Assembly: GCF_024868665.1 (NCBI RefSeq)
Contig: NC_079910.1
Span: 11,335,427 to 11,399,426, forward strand
Length of the DNA stretch: 64,000 nt
Direction: 5' to 3'
DNA from: Triplophysa rosa
Lineage: Eukaryota > Chordata > Actinopteri > Cypriniformes > Nemacheilidae
Of this stretch, positions 57,674 to 64,000 are shown in pieces; positions within the stretch are counted from its first letter, which is position 1; each line of letters starts with the position of its first letter. A program made the translations under genes and the position numbers. The notes below the pieces were generated by a model that ran no database searches, was not told the origin of the DNA, and saw only the letters and a program-made list of their open reading frames with translations.

Positions 57674-60092
57674 GTAACTTCATCCAGTTTGTCATAGGTC
57701 CTTAAAATGCAAATCTTTTCTGCGCCCCCTGTAGTCTTTGTCCTTCATATAGACACACAAATCCGTGTAATTGATGTTGTGATCTCATGCAGTGTAAACA
57801 GCCTTGGTTCTGCTCTCTGCCTCTGCATGCATGGCCTTGCCTTGCATTTAGTGCTAATGGAAATTATATGTCATGATGATGGATGTGCACGTACCTGGCA
57901 CCGTTAAATCACACGTTTTTTTTACATGAGAAATACAATTGTAGACATAAAAATGAGAAATGATTTGATAGTCATCATATATTATATAACATTAAGATGT
58001 TTTTACCATCATTAGGGGAACAATGTTGGTAAAACTTGAGGCAAATGTTTACAGCCTTCTCTCTTGCACGTGTCTCACTTACTTTCCACACCTTCACTGT
58101 TCGATACATGGGTGAGCTCACAAATCTCACATTCATCCCTTACATCTACCTGTTTGCTTTTCTCTTTCATCCTGAAACACCCCTCCCTTTTCCCTCAGAT
58201 GTGTAATTCTTGTTTTCTCCTCATAAAATGCACACGACTGACCTCCGTGTATGTTTGATGTTTTAGGTCTATAAATACCGGTTCAAAAGTCTTCGTTAAA
58301 AACATATCATACCCATCATTTAAGCATTTTAGAAGCATAAAACTGACTAAGAGATGATTTAACTGCCTGGAGCCACCGCACATCCTAAACATTGAGTTAC
58401 ACCCATTTTGTCCTCAGCGCAGGTGTTACCTGTCAGCACCTGTCAATTTATTTGTCAGGAAGAGTGTCTGCAGAGTTCCCTGTGTTTCCGTTTGTATTGT
58501 GATGCATTCATCACGGACTGTTGGGTTAAATAAACTGCTTGTTTGTTATTTAGTGACACTTGGTGAGGCAGTTATTACTGCTGTTGAATTTCAAGGGGGG
58601 GACAAAGAGTTCCAGTTCAGAATATAGAATAGCCGCAGAAAAGATGAGGAGACCATTTCAAAATCAGTTTTGCTGAACTTACTATTTATAGGTTTGTGTT
58701 TAATTCTGTGAACTACTAACCAAATTTCTCCCAAATTTCAAATAAAAATAATGTATTTGCATTTATTTGCAGGAAAGGAAAACAGGTCAAAATAACAGAA
58801 AGATGCTCTTTATTTTTTCAGACCTCAAACACTGCAAAGAAAACAAGTTCATATTCACTTTTAAGCAATACAACAGCAATATTTGCACATGTATTTAAGA
58901 AAAGTAAAAAATATATGTTTTATGTGATAACCTTGATTTTTATCACAGTTTCATGTGTCTTGTCAGTTTTTTACATTGCTGTTAGATGACTTTATGTCAC
59001 TCCTGAGGTTTAATTTTGTTGAAATTCAACAGACACTGGACTGGAATGGCCCCAATACATCTAGAAATGCTGATTACATGAAAATTTGGAATGGTCTCTT
59101 AATTTTTCGACGGTTGTATATAGGATAGGATTTTCTGGATCTTTGACGACTGACTTATTTGCTTGCTTATATAAAACAAAATACCGTACATTGTTTGGGA
59201 TTAAATGTTGTATTTACCAACAATAGAGATAACTATAAAATACAATTTAAAAAGTCTTCTTAAATTTAAGAGAATAGTGGAGTTCACATCACAGCTATAA
59301 TGATAATGATACAGAATAACTTCATCATTGAGATTTTTTAGAGCAATGAAACATTGACAGCCAATTAAAATTCATTTGAATTTAAAGTGCTTGTACATTT
59401 AAAATGTGAAACTACAGCAAGCATACTGTACTTTTCTACTGTTATATTGTACTTATCCCTACAGTTCTTAGTGTGTACAGGCCTTTGCAGCCCCATACCT
59501 CACTTTAATATGATTTACTTTTATGAACTTTTATTCTGTGTGAAACCACAGGATCTAGTTCCATTGTGGTAGGTAAAGGTATTACAAGTTTTTTTATTGC
59601 AGGGCGAATTCCTGTAGTTCATAATGAGGTGGGTCACTGCTAATCCTATTGTTGGCAGCTCACATTCAGAATTCAGCAGTAATACGTGTATAACATCAAT
59701 CTGTGTGCACACATCCATCTCCTGCAGAACTTGTGAAGACTTTGCTTTGAATAAAAGCATCTGTTGAATGAACACATGATGTTCATGTAAATGTTAATGT
59801 ATCTGAAACAGGGTGGTGGTGTTTTGGTCTTTGCTGTGACCTTCTGAAACGTGCTTAAGGAACACACGTGTCTCTTTGTTTAAAGCCGGGCCTTTGCAGA
59901 ACTCTTTGTTGCCCTTGACAACAACCCAGCCTAGACAAAGTGTTCTGGATTTCCTCCAAGTTAACTCTCATGTTCTGACCTGAATCCAGGATGCCCGTTA
60001 CACCCCCCCCCCTCTCTTTCCTGGTGCCCCTCATTCTGCCAGAACATTTTGCCCAGCCTATGACCCAGATTTTTGTATCTTTTGGCAGTTAC
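57674..60092. other. Laminin intron, left of the DIRS element
   Basis: No exon continuing the LN domain was found. It contains the repeat at 58610-59125; otherwise AT-rich sequence with no recognised feature. Confidence 0.5.
58610..59125. mobile_element. Inverted-repeat element (family shared with 40.5 kb)
   Basis: Left end near ATAGCCGCAGAAAAGATGAG then GAGACCATTTC. Right end is GAATGGTCTCTTAATTTTTC then GACGGTTGTATA, the imperfect complement. Non-coding. Confidence 0.6.
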
Positions 60093-60415
60093 CGTCTTGG
60101 TTATGTAACCTCAGTTCCCTGATGGAGGGAACGAGACGTTGTGTCGAGCCGACAGATGGGGTTCGTCCTTGAGAACCTATCGCTTCCGACTTCTTTAGAA
60201 AAGGCCAATGAAATTGGCGAATGAAAGTTGCATGCCGGACTCCGCCCCCGGATATCCGGGTATAAAAGGGAGACGGCGTGCTGCATTCATTCACCTTTGT
60301 TCTGAAGAGCCTGAGAACCTCTCACGACTGCTGCAGCGGGCAGCACGTGTTGTGGCATAATGGACACAACATCTAGTTCCCTCCATCAGGGAACTGAGGT
60401 TACATCCGTAACCAA
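60093..60415. repeat. DIRS terminal repeat unit
   Basis: Bounded by a perfect 28-base inverted repeat: GTAACCTCAGTTCCCTGATG plus eight more at 60105-60132, and its complement at 60376-60403. Complementarity continues outward (CGTCTTGGTTA). A direct near-repeat (GTGTCGAGCCGACAGATGGG) recurs just outside at about 60446. The interior holds a TATA box on the plus strand. Confidence 0.75.
60261..60270 (+). promoter_or_regulatory. TATA box inside the DIRS terminal repeat
   Basis: TATAAAAGGG, preceded by GGATATCCGGG. It points into the element but against its reading frames, as expected when the promoter-bearing terminal repeats are inverted. Confidence 0.6.
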
Positions 60416-61330
60416 GACGTTCCCTTTCTGTCTGTCTCTCGACATTGTGTCGAGCCAACAGATGGGGTTCCTATGGAAAACGCCACAACGCTGTGCCCTG
60501 TCACAATCTCTAGCGAAGCGACGGGGACTGGCCTGGGCATGTCAGCCGTGAGCGCTACCGCGAAATTGTAGGAGGAGGCTATACTCCGTGTGGAGTGAGC
60601 TCTCACTGCCAGTGGGCATGGGCAATCTTAGGACAGGTACGCCGTAGTGACGGCGTCCATGATCCAGTGCGCCAATCTCTGTTTGAGACAGCCCTCCCTT
60701 CCTGGTGATCTCCAAAACAGACAAAGAGCTGCTCAGAGCTCCTGCGGCTCCAAGTAGAGGCGCAATGCGCGTACTAGACACAACACGGATGGGGTTGGGT
60801 CTTCCTCCCTGGTGGGGAGCGCCTTTAAGTTCACCACCTGGTGTCTAGGGGGAGTGGTGGCACGTAGCCAACTTTGGGCACGTAGCCGGGCCGGGGTCTC
60901 AGGATAGCGTGAGAATCACCGGGCCCGAGTTCTAGGCAATCTGTGGACACAGAGAATGCTTGTAGGTCCGCTACCCTCTTGAGCGCCATCCCGAGAGCCG
61001 TCTTCATCGTGAGGTGAGAAAGAGCTGCATCTCCGAGGGGCTCCAGGACCGCATCAAGGTCGCAAGAGGGTACGGAGCGCTGGTGAGGCGGTAGCCTTTC
61101 CGTGCTCCTTAGGAACCAAATGATCAGGTTGTGCTGACCTAGAGACTTTCCAGCAACTGGGTCGGGATGAGCGGCAATGGTGGCTACATACACGTTCAGT
61201 GTGGAAGGGGAGAGATTACTCTCGAGTCTCTGGAAGGACAGCACGTTCCCGATCGAGCAACTCCGCGGGTCTTCTCTTCGAGAAGAGCACCAGGATTAGA
61301 AGAGGTACCACTTACAGGCGTATAGCCGCC
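60400..61330 (-). pseudogene. Tyrosine recombinase remnant of the DIRS element
   Basis: Pieces include SPSTLNVYVATIAAHPDPVA (N-terminal SAM-like part), LKRVADLQAFSV (first catalytic Arg region) and, in another frame nearer 60600, RAHSTRSIASS, which contains the HxxR box. The frames are interrupted between pieces, so it cannot encode a working enzyme. Confidence 0.75.
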
Positions 61331-61387
61331 TAGTGGCCAGGGCCCTAGCCTGAGTGATGGTCTTAACCGCCGCAGGGGGTAGGCCAC

Positions 61388-63011
61388 TCAGGATCTCCTC
61401 GTCCCGTCCAGGGGCCAGACATGGAGGTTCCAGAGGTCTGGCCTGGGATGCCATAACGTGCCCTTCCCCTGGGAAAGCAGGTCCTTCGTCAGGGGAATTG
61501 GCCAGGGGGGAGCTGTCGTCAAGAGCATTAGCTCCGAGAACCAAGTCCGGTTGGGCCAGTATGGCGCAACTAGTAACACTGGATGCTCCTCTTCCCTGAC
61601 CTTGCACCGGATCTGTGCAATGAGGCTCACTGGGGGAAGGCGTACTTCTGCTTGTCCCGCGGCCAGCTGTGCGCTAGAGCATCCGTGCCGAGGGGGGCCT
61701 CGGACGGGGAGTACCCTAGCGAGCAATGGGTGGTGTCCAGGGAGGCGAACAGGTCTACCTGAGCCTGCCCGAACTGTACCCAAATGAGCTGGACTGCGCG
61801 GGGGTGGAGTCGCCACTCTCCGCGAGGCGTCAACTGACGAGAGAGCGCATCGCCTGGGATATGTGTGGCTCGCAGGGAGCTGATCAGCTGCGGACTCCAC
61901 AGGAGGAGGCGTCGGGCGAGTCGTGTTAGCTGCCGTGAGCGAACGCCACCCTGGCGGTTGATATACGCTATGGAAGTTGTGCTGTCCGACCGGACCGGCA
62001 CGTGCTTGTCCTGCACGAGAGGTTGTAGCCCCTTCAGTGCAGGTAGCACATCCAACAACTCTAGGCAGTTGATATGCCCGCACAGGCGGGGGCCCATCCA
62101 TCGCCCCGACACTGCGTGCCCGTTGCACACGTCACCCAACCCTGCAGGGAGGCGTCTTTCGTCACCACGACGCGCCTCGTGACCTGCCTGAGAGGAACCC
62201 CCGCCCGTAGAAAGGTCATTGAAGACCAAGGGGTTAGGGTGCTTCGGCAGAGAGGCGTAATCACCATCCGCCTGCTGCCGGTGTGCCACGCTCTCCAGGG
62301 AACTCGACTCTGTAGCCAGTGTTGGAGCGGTCTCATGTGCATCAACCCGAGGGGTATCACCCCCGCCGAGGATGCCACGTGCCCAGGAACCTCTGAAATT
62401 GTTTCAGGGGGACCGCTGACTGCTTGAAATATTCCAGGCAGTTCAACACTGACTGAGCGCGCTCTGTAGTCAGTCGCGCTGTAATGGAGACAGAGTTGAG
62501 TTCCATACCAAGAAAGAGGATGCTCTGCACAGGGGAGAGCTTTGGTCCCAATCGATCTAGGTGCCGAAGCACTAGGTCCCTGTGTGTACATAACAGATCT
62601 CGCAATTGTGTCAAGATGAGCCAGTTGTCGAGATAGTTTAGTACCCGCACACCTCTCTCCCTGAGTGGAGTGAGGGCGGCTTCCACGATCTTCGTGAAGA
62701 CTCGTGGGGACAGGGACAGACCGAAAGGGAGGACTCTGTACTAATATGCCTGACCCTCGAAAGCGAACTGTAGGACCGGGCGATGACGAGGGAGAATCGA
62801 GACATGAAAGTAAGCATCCTTCAGGTCGATTGCCATGAACCAATCTTGACATCTGATAGATGCCAGGATGCGCTTCTGCGTGAGCATCCTGAACGGCAGA
62901 TTGAGTAGGTGCCTGTTCAGGGTATGCAGATCTAGCAACCCCCGCTTCTTTGGGGACGATGAAGTACGGGCTGTAAAACCCGTTGAATATCTCGGCTAGA
63001 GGGACGAGCAC
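61388..63011 (-). pseudogene. Reverse transcriptase-RNase H remnant of the DIRS element
   Basis: RT pieces: AIDLKDAYFHVSILPRHRP (motif A) at about 62750-62830, and RVLNYLDNWLILTQ at about 62620-62660, where the catalytic YxDD is YLDN. RNase H/connection pieces follow in shifted frames (HINCLELLDVLPALKGL, SDSTTSIAYINRQGG, HIPGDALSRQLT), then the C-terminal LVAPYWPNRTWF and TLWHPRPDLWNLHVW. Several frame changes and a changed active site show it is dead. Confidence 0.82.
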
Positions 63012-63970
63012 GATCGTTTCCTCTCCAGAGGGGTGGCGACCTCGGCCCGAAGCACGGGAGCATCCTTTCCTCTGACTGAGGTTTGAGAGGATGCCCCGAA
63101 ACTTGGGCGGGCGTCTGGGGAGTTGGATCGTGTAGCCGAGAAGGATCGTATCCCGTAGTCTCTGTGACGGTTTGGGAAGCTCTTGTCAGGCTCCCAGGGA
63201 CCGAGATAGAGAGGCTAGGGGTACGTTCTGCTTCATCGACCTCCCGGGGGGTGGTTCGATGGCTGGCAGTGCGGATCCCTCGCCGTGGGGGGGCCCCCGG
63301 AGAGGAGATCGGCTCTGCTGTTTTACCTGCCTGGCGATGATGTAGCACAACGCACCATCGATTGAAAGTGCTTAGGCTGATGATTATCCTCGACATTGGG
63401 TCTCGCCGCAACGTTGAGTTGCCAAACACAATCGCGTAGAGGGTGAGAGCGGCTGTGATAATACCCAGATGATGATGTAGCACAACGCACCGTCGATTGA
63501 GAGTGCTTAGGCTGCTGATTATCCTCGACATTGGGTCTCGCCGTGACGCAACTTCGAGTTGCCGAACACCGTCGTGTAGAGGGTGATAGCGGCTGTGATA
63601 AACACCCAGAGAGAGAGAGAAAAACCTTAGAAGTGGGCTGTTGGGACGGGGCAGGAACCGTCCCGGATCTACCAACCAGCAATGGAATGGCTGGGGTTGG
63701 GCTCGAAGGTATTCTCGATCTCCCTGGGGTCTTCCCATGAGGGTCTCTTCGGCTTCCGCCGTGGCTGCTTACGGGGTGGTGGTCTCCTCTTCGATGTCTT
63801 CTTCCGGGGGGCCGCCTGAGTGGGGGGCGCCGGAACCGGAGGGCGTCGAAGAGGACCAGGGCTGCTGGGAAGCAGTCGGTGCACGGGATCTCGACAGCCA
63901 GTGGATATGCGGCGGGGGAGGATATGCTTGATATCCTCTGTCTGCTTCTTTACTGTCGAGAACTGCGGCT
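63012..63970 (-). pseudogene. Gag-like region of the DIRS element
   Basis: Basic, Pro/Arg-rich text near 63690-63880 (TSKRRPPPRKQPRRKPKRPS) and Ser/Pro-rich stretches, similar in kind to DIRS gag N-termini. It contains a 135-bp tandem duplication. The boundaries are approximate. Confidence 0.55.
63336..63608. repeat. Tandem duplication of a 135-bp unit
   Basis: Units start at 63336 and 63471 with GATGATGTAGCACAACGCACC and both end GCGGCTGTGATAA. They differ at a dozen or so bases and small indels. The unit length is a multiple of three, so the minus-strand frame passes through both copies (RRDPMSRII repeated). Confidence 0.88.
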
Positions 63971-64000
63971 CGACAGTATCACCAAACAGCCCCCCCCCTT

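Larger units (their letters stand above)
60093..64000 (-). mobile_element. DIRS-like tyrosine-recombinase retroelement, decayed, runs off the window
   Basis: Reading leftward: an Arg/Pro-rich gag-like part, reverse transcriptase, RNase H and a tyrosine recombinase, with frames broken many times. This order, the recombinase in place of an integrase, and a terminal unit containing inverted repeats are DIRS-group features (RT and recombinase families as known in fish). The 5' end lies beyond base 64000. It is inserted antisense in a laminin beta intron. Confidence 0.85.

Noticed and set aside
61388..62289. Long overlapping open frames on both strands of the DIRS region (up to 246 codons)
   Set aside because: GC-rich shadow frames of the RT-RNase H segment; only fragments in the element's own frames match enzyme motifs.

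Overview
The window is eukaryotic, nuclear and vertebrate. It has split genes with GT-AG introns, CT/CA microsatellites, a tRNA-derived SINE, many small inverted-repeat DNA elements and a DIRS-type retroelement. The mix of repeats, in particular the short elements ending in 'gggtgaactatccctttaa'-type termini, the SINE and the DIRS element, points to a teleost, most likely a cypriniform fish. That assignment is from recalled repeat families, not from a search.

Region 1 (0-18 kb) is gene dense. slc35c2 (minus, nine coding exons, 362 codons) sits head-to-head with an uninterrupted taf13 (plus, 124 aa). taf13 converges on two tandem fast-skeletal troponin C genes (tnnc2, minus, 160 and 161 aa). 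Both tnnc2 copies have an exon whose only coding content is the ATG. The second copy carries two hAT-like elements in one intron. All exon junctions of these genes were worked out by hand and keep frame.

Region 2 (18-28 kb) is repeat-rich and gene-poor. It holds a microsatellite block, a 287-bp tandem duplication, one broken olfactory-receptor-like GPCR and a full-length tRNA-type SINE.

Region 3 (28-40.3 kb) has an intact pik3cg (class IB PI3-kinase catalytic subunit p110-gamma, ten coding exons, 1063 aa), followed on the same strand by an unrecognised five-exon gene of 193 aa and a weak two-exon candidate.

Region 4 (41-64 kb) is the 5' end of a laminin beta gene (lamb1-like). It shows one signal-peptide exon and the first exon of the laminin N-terminal domain; the rest lies beyond the window. 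Its introns hold several inverted-repeat elements and, from about 60.1 kb to the end, a decayed DIRS-like tyrosine-recombinase retroelement in antisense orientation.

The genes do not form a pathway; they are ordinary neighbours. In human, as I recall, slc35c2/tnnc2 relatives are on 20q13 and pik3cg/lamb1 on 7q22, so the window may cross a rearrangement boundary. I found no convincing undescribed molecular system. The best leads are the likely exon-limited gene conversion between the tnnc2 copies, the intronless taf13, the unrecognised 193-aa gene, and a foldback element nested inside a TTAA-ended element.
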